64,000 nucleotides of DNA from Symbiodinium natans (Eukaryota > Sar > Dinophyceae > Suessiales > Symbiodiniaceae): NCBI GenBank assembly GCA_905221605.1, contig CAJNDS010002162.1, positions 167,834 through 231,833 on the forward strand, written 5' to 3'. The notes beneath the pieces are model-generated. The model had not been told where the DNA came from. It saw only the letters and a list, made by a program, of their open reading frames with translations, and made no database searches. A program made the position numbers and the translations under genes. Shown here in pieces: positions 1 to 32,469 of the stretch; the stretch's first letter is position 1; each line of letters begins with the position of its first letter.

Positions 1-11967
<11,967 letters not shown>

Positions 11968-12200
11968 GGGCTAGTTGCTCAGGGCTCAGAGGTTAACCAG
12001 GCAAGTGTTCCTCAAAGGTATGGACGAGCTCACCCTTACCTCTGTGCTGCTTTGATGTGGCAGTGCTAGAAGTACCAACGAAGCATCCGAAAAAACCTGC
12101 GCTCTGAAGTCCTTAGAATTGCCTCGGGCCTCTACACAAACACCAGGTTCAACCGAATGTCGCCTGAAGAGCTTGCAGGGATAGAGTCCAAATACAGAGT

Positions 12201-20927
<8,727 letters not shown>

Positions 20928-21879
20928 GCTAAACGATCAACCCGAGACAGTTTCTCATAAGACCAGAGATTCCGAACCCCGAAAAGAACGTTGGCACACA
21001 ACAACTCAATAGCACACATAGACACAAGCACGAAGCACGCACAAAAACACCACACAATAAAACAGTAAGGTTCCGGCGTTAATAGCGACCCCCGATGTCG
21101 GCAGAACGAAATCACCACCAACACCCGAAAACCTCAAATAGAAGTCTGAACGCCGGAAAGCAGCGCGCCAAAACAGCGGCGTCACTAATGACACCGTAGG
21201 CAAAAGGCAAACACATCAATAAACAATCATGCACGCGCCCACGCTGAGAAAGAATCTCACACACAGACACACAGACAAGCCTACAGAAAGACATCAGACA
21301 AACACACCACAAACCAGAGCAGTCTGCCAGAACCCTACTCATACCAAGAAACCACTAAACTAAACTCCCCTATTTCCTATAATTCCGACAATCCGTTCCT
21401 TTAGTCCTTACAAAGGCCCTGCAGTAAGCCTGTAGTCCCTTTAATCCCTACAGGGTGAAGGGTGAACTGTTGCCTCCTGCACGGGCTCATCCCCGTCAAC
21501 CACGAACTCTGCACCCTGCGTCCGTTGGCAGCTCGGGAGCTCAGGCTTGCCAGGACTTCTTGTGGATTAGTCTAGGGTTTAGGGTTCAGGGTTTAGGGTT
21601 TAGGTTGTAGGGTCGTAGGGTTTTGGGTTTAGGTTCGGGCTTCGCCAGAAGAACAGACAGAAAGGATGGATTGCAGATTCTGAAAGAGTAGAAATGTATT
21701 TCCATATTCATATTAAATAAATATATATATATATATACATATATGTTAGTATAGTTATGTTGCTATTCATGTGCATATATCAGGACCAGAAAAGGGTGAC
21801 AAAAAGAGTTAGCAACCCTGAAGCACCGGCGGCGATATGTAAACACATACGTACATATGTGCATGTCAAAGACATCTAC

Positions 21880-21986
21880 CTTGAAGACTATCTTAAAACG
21901 AATGTGCCTCTGAGCGATCTTCGTTGGGGCTGTGATCTGCGACATGGTTGTGCGGTGGTCATCGAAGCAAGCCCACAAAACAGACT
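21880..21986 (-). CDS. Probable 3'-region exon of gene C
   Basis: This 107 bp exon has a TTACTGCTGCAG acceptor and an AAG|GTAGAT donor and encodes SVLWACFDDHRTTMSQITAP, then TKIAQRHIRFKIVFK. A plus-strand frame over the same bases is open too, but the splice sites fit the minus strand. The join to 22572-22611 is not phase-proven, so it could belong to a separate transcript. Confidence 0.55.
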
Positions 21987-24900
21987 CTGCAGCAGTAAAT
22001 AACTAAATGAAAAATGATCAAAACGACCACAAAAACCAACTAAGTGACTCTATATATATATATATATAACATATGTATACATTGACGTATAGACATATGT
22101 ATATATGTACGTATATGCATATATACATAGCATCTGCGTAGGTCATGGTTTGCACCTACAGTCTACTTTGACAAAGAGATATGGATTGAGACTTGTATGT
22201 AGAAATACAAATGTAAATCCAACACAAGTATTCGTGTGCATACGTATATTTATATGTATATACATATGTATATATATATATATATGTATATGTGTGTGTG
22301 TGTGTGTGCAGAAAACGTAATTATAAATATGTATGCACAGATGTTAAGGTATACACTTCCTGTGACCGAACCCAAATCATGTTTGAATCCGGAACTCATC
22401 GCTCGATTGAAGAAATACTAAACCCTATAAACCCCAGAAACCCTACAAACCCCAAAAGTCCTGTATAACCCCCTACACACCCTGCACACTCCAAAACCCT
22501 AAAACTCCTCCCTAAACACTAGACCCTAAACCCTAAAACCTAAGCCCCAAGCCCTAAGCCCTAAATTAAGCCCTCGGCCTCTGGGAGAGTCCAGGATGTC
22601 TCCTGGGTGACCTCGCTCATGCACCCAAGCAAGCCCTCAACCACTGTGATATCGACGTTTGCAAAAACATCAAGTTTGTGTGTGTGGGTTTAGGGTTTAG
22701 GGTTCAGGGTTAGGGGTGTATATACATATATATATATATATACTCACACGTATTTGCGGTTTAGGGTTTAGGCCTTAAGGTCTTATATGGGCAGGTCTCT
22801 AAACTAGAATCGTTTTTGGGTGCCCGGTTTAGTACAGTACCTCCCAAAAAGGGGCCTATGAAAAGCCAGAAATCCTGAATCCTGTCATGCTTGCCGCAGT
22901 TGACCTAATTTAGAGAACTACCCAAGAGTCTTCCAAAGCCCTTCATCAAACGCTTCTAAATCATTTTCTGCCGCTGCCGTACCTAAGACCTAACCCTCGA
23001 CTTAAAGGCTACGGCCATCACAACACAAACAAGCCAAGAACTGTTAGAGCGCAGGGCTTCCGCAACTATCAGCGGCATCCGAAAACTGCCCAGACACAGC
23101 TAAGAACATTCACCCCCCCGCCCTCCCCTCCCCACAGATTGCAGCCCATGCCTCCAAGATTTCACGCTCAGCACACTTCTTAAGAGAACCCCCCCCTCCC
23201 CCCCGCCCACCCAACCAAATTCCCGTGCCTCATTGTAGTAGTAGACCTTCCCATCTGGCCTGAGGCACTGAAATCTTATAAACGCCAGGTCAGAGCCTTG
23301 AACTTTCAGGCAATTCGTCCATGAAGATCAGGATATCTCTTGCTCCTGGTCACTCTCTGCCCTCAAAGCCTTGCGAACACCGTAATCCTCTTGACCTCAT
23401 ACCCTGAGCCCATGAAAACATGAAATTCCAGCATTGTTGACAGGTTCGATGTTGTAGTCGGCATCAGGAAAGCCAAGCATCCGCTGCACTCTGATCACAT
23501 GCTACCCTCACTGCACTGATTCCACTTGCACAGGAAGACAATCCCAAACACGAAATCCTGATGACGAAGAGCAAGCTCCCGTCTGCTTACGGAACACGAC
23601 CGTAGGTACCTTGAAATGGGGGCTCGATATCTTGTAGCGTCATTTGCATAAAGCTGCAAGCTCTAGTGCCTTGCAGCAAGCAGTTGCAGTTCTAAGGTGA
23701 GTCCCTACAGCTTTCTCTCACACGAACCGCAGACCCGGAACCCTAAACCCTAAACCCTAAAACCTAATCTCATTTGAGCCGTCGGCCCAGCAGTCCCTCG
23801 CCAGCGGCCTGCAGCAGAGATGGATCGAAAACCAAAGAACCCTGGAGCCTGGACTCAAGGCCAAGGTTTCGGTCGCTTGCAATTCGCGTTCTCGACCCCC
23901 CCCCCCCCCCTCGCCCTCTCCCCACAGCCTAAATCCTGAACCCGAGACCTCGGACGAACCATAGGGGGGGGGAGTGCCAGAAACCCATAGCCCCAAACCC
24001 TAACCCCACCATGACCCACGGGAACAGAGTGAAGACCCTCAACCCTTTATAAAGCCTAACCCTACATCAAGCCCAAAGCCTATCATGAACCATCCACAGA
24101 CCATGAACCACAGGGGAGGGGGGGGACTCCCATATAGGGGATAAACAAGGAACCCTGTGTTTGTTTGATGCGGTAAAAAAAACCAGGGAACCCCCCATTC
24201 TCCAACCAAAAGCAATGGACAAGGGTATTCACTCGGGGTCAGAGGAATTTGGCTTTGGTTTTGCGGGGGATAAGGCGTCGTGGCTATTGAGATTTTGGGG
24301 TGTAGAGTTCGTGCTACGCCTCGCCTCCAGAGGACTTCGCAGACTGCAATTGGGCATCCTGCAGGGAGGATTTTGTGGTTTAGGGCTGCAGGGATCAGGG
24401 TTTTGGGTCCAAACCCTGACAGCTTGCTGGTATTTTGAGAGTCCTGAACTTCGGTGATTGGGGATGCTGGATTCCGGGTGTGGCGATTGTCGTTGAAAGG
24501 GTTTCCCAGGCATTCTCAAAACCTCCACATGTGTGGGCTACAGCCTGTTAATGACAGCGTAAGGTTCCCAAGGAGCCGGCAAGAGGGACACAGCGTAAAA
24601 GGTAGACTTTTGGGGTTGAGGGAGGCTTGCGAGCCGGTGGAGGACGATTCTGGGAGAGAGTGACCTGTCAGCTGTAGGGTTTAGGGTTTAGGGTTTAGGG
24701 TTGCCTTCATAACCCACGTTTTGTTGATCTCAATCCGATCTTGAAGTCCTGCTGACTGAGAAGCCAGATCAGCATCCATAAGCCTTGCCTTAAGAACCCA
24801 CAAGCTAGCTGCTAGCTTTTGTGTGTCCTCAAATTGCGATAAGGGTGCTCATACGAAGAGCACACACAAAAAGCAGGCTCTTGCTCTTTTCGGTAAACTG

Positions 24901-27900
24901 TGATCCAACCCACCTCGGGAAGTGTCCAGGAAGTCTCACCAGAATCCTGCGCAGGTATGGGCTTCACAGTCGTAGCGACCAAAGAATTTCTTCTCAGATG
25001 AATATACGTCCAGGGCGGAGGGCCTTACTCATCAGCCGTAGTGTTGATGACTCCTTGCTGTCCTACATGCCCCGCCCTTGTGAATCCTGAGCCCTTCAAA
25101 AAAACCCTAAAGTCGGCCCGACCTCATTGTAGTAGTACACTTGCCCCTCTGGCCTGGCTGCGGACATTCTCTGCTTGTGAAACAAGGAGCATCACCAGAG
25201 AATCCCTGGAGTGCCCAGCCCCAAGAGAGATCCCTGGAGCGGGAAAATCCCTCGGATTTAGGGTTTAGGGCTTGGGGCTTAGGGTTTAGGGTGCCTTCAG
25301 AGGCTAGCTTTCGCTCAGTGTACTACTGCCACGCGCATCCGGCTCGTCACGGAACCTAACTCATTTCCCGAACGTCTCGTGCTGCATTCTATCTACGATG
25401 ATAAAGCCGAAAAAAACTAAGGCCATACGAGGTGCTCTGGTGCTTGGGCTTGTGAACTGGACGATGTGCTGCACAAACACAAGCATGGAGAACATGACTG
25501 CTGAAATCCTGAAAGATCAGCAATACGAGCTGACTGCAAGTGGATGCTGCGCATCCTATAAAGCCCGAAACCAAACTCCCCCAATGTCTAACGATCGAGG
25601 CAGAGAGACCCTGTCTGTGTCCACCAAAGAACCTAACACCCCCCCCTACCAGGATGGGCTATTAGGCCTTATAATCCCCAGAATCAACCCCACAAAGGGC
25701 CTTTTGAAGGGCTTCTAGGGTATTATAGCACATCCTGGTCCCCCCCCCCCCTCCTTCCCCTCTCCAAACCGCAAACTCCCCAAGAGTCCCAAGCCCGAAA
25801 CGTCAAAACCTACACCCAGAATTCCTTCACAGTGTCCCCTCAAGACCCCGGCGAAGTGGCTTTCTGCCAAGATCCCCCTGCCATGGTGCGCGCTTGGCTT
25901 CAGCGCTCAGGGTTTTGTGGCTTTTTCGAGGGGGGGCTTATAGGGCTTCAGATTTTTGAGAGGCTTCTTTCGGGTCGTGGAGATTGGGCGTTTTTTCTTG
26001 AGGCCCGGCAACCCAAAGCTCTAGGCTACATGCAGGCTGTGGGCATTGGAGGATTCGGGTTGGGAGCAGAGGTCTTGTTGGGGGCTGAACCGCAATATGA
26101 ACCCTAAACCCGGTGGACTTGTGGACTTCTGTTCGGTAGCTTCGGGGTGACCGGAAGCTTGGGGATGTGAATGGCTTAAGACTCCTGTACATTGCAGGCA
26201 CCCACTTTATGTTCGGGGCGATGGCCTGAAAATAGTCCGGGCCCTGTTCGGGGGCGGGGGTGGGGGCATGCTAAGTCAAAACCCGAACATCAAACCGGAA
26301 CACCCGCAGCCAAAAAACCTCAAAGGCTCAAAACCCAAAACCTCAAAACCTCGGAACACAAACAATCAGACAAGCCGACGATTTTAAGCAGCGAGACCCC
26401 CGGTTTCCCTCAGGCCTAGTGCAGGTGCGGATGGTGTGCTCGCCTGCATGGGCATGTGGCGGGTGGGATCATTGGTCAACAAAAATGGTCCTTTTTATGG
26501 TGTCTCCAGTTTTCTGCTAGGAGCTAAACTCAAATTGGCTTGTGCTGTTTTGAAAAACCCCATCAACCTATGAATAGGATTGAATATGTAGGGTGTTCGG
26601 ATTGAGGAAGTCTAGTGTTTGGGTATAAGAACGTTTTGGAGCACGGGTAAGTCGACCACAAGCCCACTACTACTTTTGAGGGCGGCGCGAGAACAAGCTG
26701 AAGAAAAAATCCCCCTAAACCCTAGACGTGGGAATCCTTACAAAAAGAGAACCCTAGCCCTCCAAGAGAGCCCCTCAGAATTTTCATGGTTACTTAGAGC
26801 CCCTCAAAATTTTCATGGTTACTTCCCCCCCCCCCCCCCCAGACAAACCCCCCCCCTAGATTCCCCCCGTAAATAGCCTTGACTAATCTTAACTTGGCCC
26901 GAAATAGCCTTAATTATGGAGGGAGGGAGCCCAGGCAGGGTAGTACAGAGGGGGGTGGTCGGGGAACCCAGGAAATTTTGAGCCACACACATGATACTCG
27001 AATCCCAGACCTGCGGCCCGAGAAAAGCGCGTTGATCACACGTTTCATCGTTCCACTTGTCAACGTGTGCTGCTCTACTACCCGCCAAACCTGCACGCTG
27101 AAAGCTTTAAAGCCAGCATTCTCTTATCCTGAAACCTCAACTCGTGTAATTGGCCCAAGATTCCCCGAACTGCTTCTTGAGCCCTAAACCCCTAAACACC
27201 CCAAGCTCTAAACCGCAAGCACCCTAACAATCTGTTACAGATCCCTCATCAAACCTTGAACTGCTTGAAACCCGAAATTTACACCCTAAACCCTAAACCC
27301 TAAACCCTATAAGCCTAAACCCTAAACCCCTAAGCCCTGAACCCTATAACCCTGAACCCCCAACCGGAAGATTTGCCTGGGAGGGGGCATCCCAGGAGCT
27401 CTCACCGGTCTCCTGGGAAGCTGTGTGGGGCACTTTGGTCGAGCGGGGCTATGTGGGGGGGGGGGGGGGGGGGTGTGTGTGACCCTAGTTGCCTGAGGAG
27501 GTTTTTTCCACACCCTCGGTGTGGGGTTGTTAGATTTTTAACTCAACTCTTCTCCTCGCCCGAACTCTTCTCCTCGCCCGGTCTACTCCCATGTTCGAAG
27601 CAAAATAAGGCTTTTTCAACAGGTTTTACCTACTAAATAGGGGTACATACTTCTAAATCGCAGGTGCAGGGTTTTCAGGTCTAGGGTTCCAACTGGCACT
27701 CGTGGGCCTTGGGGCTTTAAGTTTCGGGGTGTCATCACCTTGCAACCTAGCAGCTGCTAACCGTCCTAAGGCCTTGAGGCCCGCGCAACGTGTCTCGGAC
27801 TGCAGATTCGGGTTTAGGGTTTAGGGTTTGTTGCCCTTGATTTGTGGGTTCTCTCTTCTTCTTCTTCTTCTTCTTCTTCTTCTTCTTCTTCTTCTTCTTC

Positions 27901-28097
27901 TTCTTCTTCTTCTGCTGGGCTTAGGGACCCGAAGACCCCCTCAAGTGAAACTCCCGGGCGTGTGAGGGAGGTTTGTTTCCCCGACACCACAACCTCTCTT
28001 CTTCTTCTTCTTCTTCTTCTTCTTCTTCTTCTTCTTCTTCTGCAGGGCTTGAAGGACGCGCAAGCACGCCCTCCGCGCACGAGGCACGCCCGGTACA

Positions 28098-28150
<53 letters not shown>

Positions 28151-28951
28151 CACACAGGCAACCAGTGAAATACAACCAACCTGCAGCACCTTCACAGCAA
28201 CATCCCCAAAAAACCTGCAGCCCCCCTGAAACCTACAGCCGCAGCCCTAAAGCCCTATGTAAACTCTCTGTGACCCTCAGCCCGCAAACCTCCGAAACCC
28301 CATCATAACCGAAAAGCCGCTGCATACCCATGACTCCCACACCCATCCACCCCCAAACCCTAAACCCTAAACCCTAAACCCTAAACCCTAAACCCTAAAC
28401 CCTAAACCCTAAACCCTAAACCCTAAACCCTAAACTTAAACCCTAAACCCTAAAACCTATAACCCTAAACTCTAAACCCTAAACCCTAAACCCTAGACCG
28501 TAAACCCTAAACCCTAAACCCTAAACCCTAAACCCTAAACCCTAAACCCTAAACCCTAAACCCTAAACCCTAAACCCTAAACCTAACTGGAGAAGTCTCT
28601 ATTCGGGGAATCACAGGCGTTAGGATCTCCGGGTGGTCGTGTTTGCAACCTTACCATGCCCCGCACCTCGTTCCAGTAGTACCACTCCCCGGGTTTCTCA
28701 GGCACCTGTCTTGAGAGCAGGTTCCAGGGGATTAGGGTTTAGGGTTTAGGGTTTTAGGCTCCGGGGATTCTGAGCGCCTGCTTCAGTGTGACGGGATGAC
28801 GCGTCACTAGAAACCGCTGCTACACGACAAACGGGACTGGAGCTTTCATGCTTAGGGGTGTCCCAATGCCCTGTACTCAGGCATGAATCCCTAAAGCTGC
28901 TAAGCAAAAAATGTTGCTGTTTTGTTAGGTTCGTTAACTACAGCAATCATC

Positions 28952-28983
<32 letters not shown>

Positions 28984-31900
28984 CATTCAAGGTGAGGTGG
29001 CTACAACGTGAGGGCTAATTACAGTTTTGGGGTTCAGGGTTGGGTTTTGGCGTGTTGGGGCTTGGGGGGGTTTAGGCTTCAGGGTTTGCAAGGATCGTGT
29101 TTTGGGTACAAGCTGAGCGCGCCGGCCAAAACCTGCCACCTCAAAGCATAAAGCCCTACTGTACAGCCCCTTCAAAGGCAAGTGAAGCCTTTCACTACAC
29201 TCAATACTCGAAACATCCGTGAAACGCTCACCAAATCCGACACTGGCCAGCAAAAGCAGATACTCCCGAGGTGTCTGTTCATTGTTTGAATCCGCTCACT
29301 CTGCCCTAGACCCATACAAAAGAACATTCTTATCCTCACAAGCAATATTGTAGGCTGAGGCCGCAGCAGGAAAACAAGTGAAGGAATGTTGAGGGAATCC
29401 CGAGCTTACCGTGTAGGAATGTTGGAAGTCTGCTGCTCCCAACATTGGGATGCAGACTCCAAACTTGATCGCAAACAAGAACCCTGAGCTCCACGAAGCT
29501 TCAGCTCGAAACCCTCAACATCGGAGACTCGCGCTGCAGTCTATTCATCACCAGGATGGGCTACTAGGCCTTATAATCCCCATCATCAACCCTATAAAGG
29601 GCCTCTTAAGGAGTAACAGGGTACAAATGGCCCGTACTGACATGCACCTCCATGAGCACCCAGGGCGCTGGAGGGTCGGCAGGCCTTGGATCAGCTTGGA
29701 CTCTCACTTCTGCCCAAAGAACAGAACTCGATCAGATGCAGCCCCGGGGTGAGTCCGGGGCATCCACCTGCATGCATCTCAGAGATTACTGGACTCGCCT
29801 GCATCTTTGTTTTAACACTGCAAGGGACCACGGGGAGGACACTGCCTAAACAAAAAAGACAGCTTTCAAGCATTCTCTGCGTTCAGGTCACTTAGCTGCG
29901 CAGGCAACTATCCTCGAACGTTGTCTGCTCGGCCGGCATCGCAGTGCACTGGCAGGACAAAAGACCGACGAGGGGGTGTGGATGCAGGGAACGCAGGTTG
30001 CTTACATCTGCATGGATTTCACTGATGTAACTATTCAATGCAGTCAATGCATCAAGACACAACCTCAAGCCTAAAGCAGCCCACATACGAAAAACGCGTT
30101 GCAAAGGCGAAGTTTTGACAAACGTCTGCACGTGGTGGAAACCGACTGAAGGCTCCGAACATCCACTCAAGGTGAAGGTACGAGATTCCAGCATAGCCTC
30201 TCCCACACCCTTCGCAGCTCGCACCTGAGTGACGCGACGGCCAGTACAGTCGCACCTGGCAAAAGCGTGCAGGTTTAATTGTATTAAAGCAGGCCACCCC
30301 CTAACTCTCCCATGTTGTCTTGAATGGGCGAGGCTTCAAATCCCTGACATAAGCCTTAAGTCTAAATGCTTGAACCCTAAACCCTAAACCCTAAACTTTA
30401 AGCTTTAAGCTTTAAACCCTAAACCCTAAACCCTAAACCCTAACCCGAAACCCCTGGTTTGGTATGCAGGAGGCCTCGGCAACCTGATGGTGGCTGCGCT
30501 GCCCTTGCGGAGTGATGGCTGGGCCAGTGTCTTTCTGCACCTCTCAAGCGAGTTTAGGGTTTAGGGTTTAGGGGGGTTTAGGGTGTAGGGCTTCGGGGTG
30601 TGCATGTGGCTCTCTTGAATCGAGCGGACGGCGGGTGCTTTGGTCCTCTCCGCGCTTGCTTGGCTGTTGCTTTGCTGTTGGGATGTTCCCCCTTATACTA
30701 ACAATCCTAAAAGAGGGATGATAAAACGGAGTGCTACAACCCCTAGTAAGGACTGTTAGGAAAAAGGGGGAACATCCCAACTTTGCTGTTTCAAGGGCTG
30801 CTGGTCTCAATCTGGTCTTTGTGGAGCCCCTGAAATTGAAATTAGCATCTGTGTTCGCTTTCAGGGTACGAAGGTTTAGCGTTCAAACCCTCAGGGGTGT
30901 ACTTGGTTGTTGACCTTCTGACCTCAATTTGCTTCTCTGCCTACTTGTATGCGTGTCTATAGACATGAGGCAACCAGCCGACGGACTCCACAATGGTTTC
31001 CTGCGTCGCAGGGTCTGTGCACCGCACAAGACTCGAATCCTAACCCCTAGGCCTGTACAAACTTTAAGGTTCTGGACTTCAGGATGTGTGGCTGAAAGGG
31101 CCTGGACGCGTCGCAGCTGTCCGGGCGACAGGAGACACCTGCATTCTCCATGAGTTTGCTTTGTATATGGAGCTGAAGGAATGGAAGCCACAAACCCAAG
31201 AAGCTTGTCCACAAAAGTTAGCAATTCGACAGACGTAAATAAATTCAATCCCTCACCTCTATTGTATGTTGTACCTGTTGTACAACGTCGGTCATTCTAT
31301 TCGACATACATAGGTCTCTCAGGCATGGTTCGTGGTCTGTAGACGAACCAGTGAACGAGCTTTTGCTTGACGCAGGGAAAAATTGGAAGCCCCACACCGA
31401 GATCTGCTCACCAGTGCCCTGGGCATCCCTAAACCCTAACACCCTACACCCACCCTACACCCTAAACCCTAAACCCTAAACCCTAAAACCTAAACCCTAA
31501 ACCCTAAACCCTCAACCCTAACCCCAACAGACAAACTATGAGACGTTGGAGCGGGCACCTGACAATCTCTGTCCCTCTTGCTGCCGAGGAGCGGCGAAGG
31601 CAGAAACAGCAGCCATGGCGAATCAAAGGTGCCAACTGCTTGGCACGAAAACTGGAAGCCACACGCCCCTACAAGCTGTGGTGGGGCTGTGCCCTAGTCT
31701 GCAGAATAACTTCACCCTGGCGAAAGCATGGGGATGGGGTGGAGGGCGAAGAGCATCGGGCATGGCTGCAAAGTGCCTTGAATCATGGAGTGACAGGGCA
31801 CCCTGTTGCGTCAGGACTCGGACGTTCTCTGATCTGTGCCTCTGAATATGTTCTGCCACGGCTGGTTCTCCCGAGCCAAGCTCCAGGGACAGACGTTTGC

Positions 31901-32469
31901 GGCGAAATAGCAAGTGGGCAGTTCCCAACATAGGGGTACCCTTTCTTGGGTGTCCGCTTATATGGGGTCCCCTATATTGTGAGAGAGGGCTTCCTTCTGA
32001 GAGACTAACCATATCCATGGCTGGCATTGGTGCTCGCCTCATGCTCTTGCAACGCTCGGATTTCGACAATCTGAACCTTTGGAATCAACAATGAACCCTA
32101 AACCCTAAGCCCTATGGAGATTGTTCTTGGCTTCTTGTCGAGCACCTTTGCCGTGATGGCTCAGCTGAGTCATAAGCAGAAACGACCCCCAAGTCAACCA
32201 TCCTAAGACCCTCAATCGTACTCTCAACACAGACCTTGCGTGGTAGCTCCTGTCCAGAGCAGAACATTCGCCTCTTTTGGGATGCTTTCGGCCACAGCAA
32301 TAGCAGTTCACAGGTAAACAATAGGCGCCACTTGTAGCGACAACTATGTTGGATAGTTATACATTGGATGATTACAGGGGCCTTAGGCAGCATACCTTTA
32401 GGGCTAAAAACCATTAAGATCCGGTAAGCGCTTTCAGGTATCCGTGCATTGGGCACCATACGCCGTAAA
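21880..32469 (-). CDS. Gene C: multi-exon protein with three WW domains
   Basis: Exons read (5' to 3'): 32396-32469, 32010-32076, 31716-31867, 31559-31635, 31257-31428, 31063-31138, 30945-31000, 30484-30534, 30006-30224, 29920-29948, 29768-29817, 29410-29483, 29133-29274, 28778-28806, 28667-28705, 27377-27412, 27011-27090, 25374-25508, 25123-25153, 24914-24946, 24705-24788, 24320-24358, 23610-23691, about 23563-23582, 23403-23483, 23338-23369, 23229-23259, 22572-22611, about 22350-22403, 21880-21986. Phases agree from 32076 to 31257 and from 30534 to 22572. Three WW domains are each built from two exons. Between WW-1 and WW-2 lies a hydrophobic stretch (SAVMFSMLVFVQHIVQF). WW domains bind proline-rich partners; the overall role is unknown. 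Both ends are uncertain. Confidence 0.7.
22572..23259 (-). CDS. Gene C WW domain 3, exons 23229-23259 and 22572-22611
   Basis: Exon 23229-23259 encodes PDGKVYYYNE with a GC donor (AATGAG|GCACGG). Exon 22572-22611 encodes VTQETSWTLPEAEG with a GC donor directly followed by TTAATTTAGGGCTTAGGG. The joined core YYYNE|VTQETSWTLP matches the WW consensus closely. Exon 23338-23369 (ALRAESDQEQ, GA donor) joins upstream in phase. Confidence 0.78.
24320..24788 (-). CDS. Gene C exons 24705-24788 and 24320-24358
   Basis: Exon 24705-24788 encodes ARLMDADLASQSAGLQDRIE and then INKTWVMK. It ends AAG|GC followed at once by AACCCTAAACCC, a GC donor in front of telomere-type repeat. Exon 24320-24358 (TCCTCCCTGCAG acceptor) encodes DAQLQSAKSSGGE and again uses a GC donor. 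Both are in phase 0 with WW domain 2 upstream. Confidence 0.68.
24914..25153 (-). CDS. Gene C WW domain 2, exons 25123-25153 and 24914-24946
   Basis: Exon 25123-25153 encodes PEGQVYYYNE (GT donor AATGAG|GTCGGG). Exon 24914-24946 encodes DSGETSWTLPE (GCGCAG acceptor, GT donor). Together they form YYYNE|DSGETSWTLP, a clear WW core. The split point and phase are the same as in the other two WW domains. The preceding exon 25374-25508 ends in QHET and supplies the first bases of the Pro-Glu-Gly loop. Confidence 0.78.
25649..25739. mobile_element. MITE-like family 2 copy
   Basis: Ends CCAGGATGGGCTATTAGGCC and TATTATAGCACATCCTGG, with inner AAAGGGCCTTTT. Confidence 0.65.
27377..28705 (-). CDS. Gene C WW domain 1, exons 28667-28705 and 27377-27412
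   Basis: Exon 28667-28705 encodes VPEKPGEWYYWNE; exon 27377-27412 encodes ETGESSWDAPSQ. Joined in phase 0 they give the WW-domain core WYYWNE|ETGESSWDAP, with the aromatic pair, Asn, Thr, the second Trp and the closing Pro. The first exon has an AAGACAG acceptor and a GT donor. The second has a TTCCCAG acceptor and a GC donor (CAG|GCAAAT). The roughly 1.25 kb intron holds the 28.4 kb CCCTAAA array and (TTC)n and (CT)n tracts. Confidence 0.78.
27855..28146. repeat. Two (TTC)n tracts and a (CT)n tract
   Basis: (TTC)n at 27855-27915 and 27993-28040 and (CT)n at 28100-28146, separated by two unique spacers of about 65-75 bp. It lies inside the WW-1 intron. Confidence 0.85.
28357..28586. repeat. 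Longest CCCTAAA array of the window
   Basis: About 30 copies of CCCTAAA with a few point changes. It lies in the intron that splits WW domain 1 of gene C. Confidence 0.9.
29133..30534 (-). CDS. Gene C exon chain 30484-30534, 30006-30224, 29920-29948, 29768-29817, 29410-29483, 29133-29274
   Basis: Six exons run in matching phase (0, 0, 2, 1, 0, 1). Peptides: KDTGPAITPQGQRSHHQ; VRAAKGVGEAMLESRTFTLS continuing through QRVFRMWAALGLRLCLDALT to EIHAD (donor GAT|GTAAGC); CTAMPAEQT; VKTKMQASPVISEMHA; FLFAIKFGVCIPMLGAADFQ (donor ACG|GTAAGC); TPREYLLLLASVGFGERFTD to CFEVA. Strong polypyrimidine acceptors are seen, for example CCCTTGCAG. The chain includes two hydrophobic stretches. Confidence 0.72.
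29552..29633. mobile_element. MITE-like family 2 copy with a decayed right end
   Basis: Left end CCAGGATGGGCTACTAGGCC is intact. The right end (TACAAATGGCCC) has lost the inverse. Confidence 0.55.
30678..30780. mobile_element. MITE-like family 1, best copy
   Basis: It opens TTGGGATGTTCCCCCTT and ends with the inverse AAGGGGGAACATCCCAA, with inner inverted ACTAACAGTCC/GGACTGTTAG segments. It is about 100 bp with no coding capacity. The centre carries the family motif resembling GGGGTACTATAACCCC. It lies between exons of gene C. Confidence 0.72.
31257..32076 (-). CDS. Gene C exons 32010-32076, 31716-31867, 31559-31635, 31257-31428
   Basis: Exon 32010-32076 reads VQIVEIRALQEHEASTNASH. Exon 31716-31867 reads PAVAEHIQRHRSENVRVLTQ to PHPHAFAR with a GTGAAG donor. 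Exon 31559-31635 reads LAPLIRHGCCFCLRRSSAAR and GTEIV. Exon 31257-31428 reads DAQGTGEQISVWGFQFFPAS to VQHTIE, with donor GAG|GTGAGG. The last acceptor is TTTAG|G inside a telomere-type repeat. Lengths and phases agree across all three joins. An ATG at 31616 in another frame was considered as a gene start and set aside. Confidence 0.68.

Noticed and set aside
22990-23085. Exon-like frame FRMPLIVAEALRSNSSWLV with good splice sites
   Set aside because: It lies between the two halves of WW domain 3 and would break the domain and its phase. It shows that splice-like signals occur by chance here.
25297-25324. Short exon-like frame YTERKLASE ending at GC plus telomere-type repeat
   Set aside because: Its phase does not fit between 25374-25508 and WW domain 2, which join directly.
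27139-27183. Exon-like frame LKKQFGESWANYTS with a TTTAG acceptor
   Set aside because: Its phase does not fit between 27377-27412 and 27011-27090, which join directly. It may be an alternative exon.
27747-27799. Exon-like frame SETRCAGLKALGRLAAA
   Set aside because: It lies inside the WW domain 1 intron and would break the domain.
31559-31616. ATG reading MAAVSAFAAPRQQEGQ as a gene start
   Set aside because: Another frame of the same exon joins in phase on both sides. A new gene start only 7 bp past an open-frame stop is unlikely.
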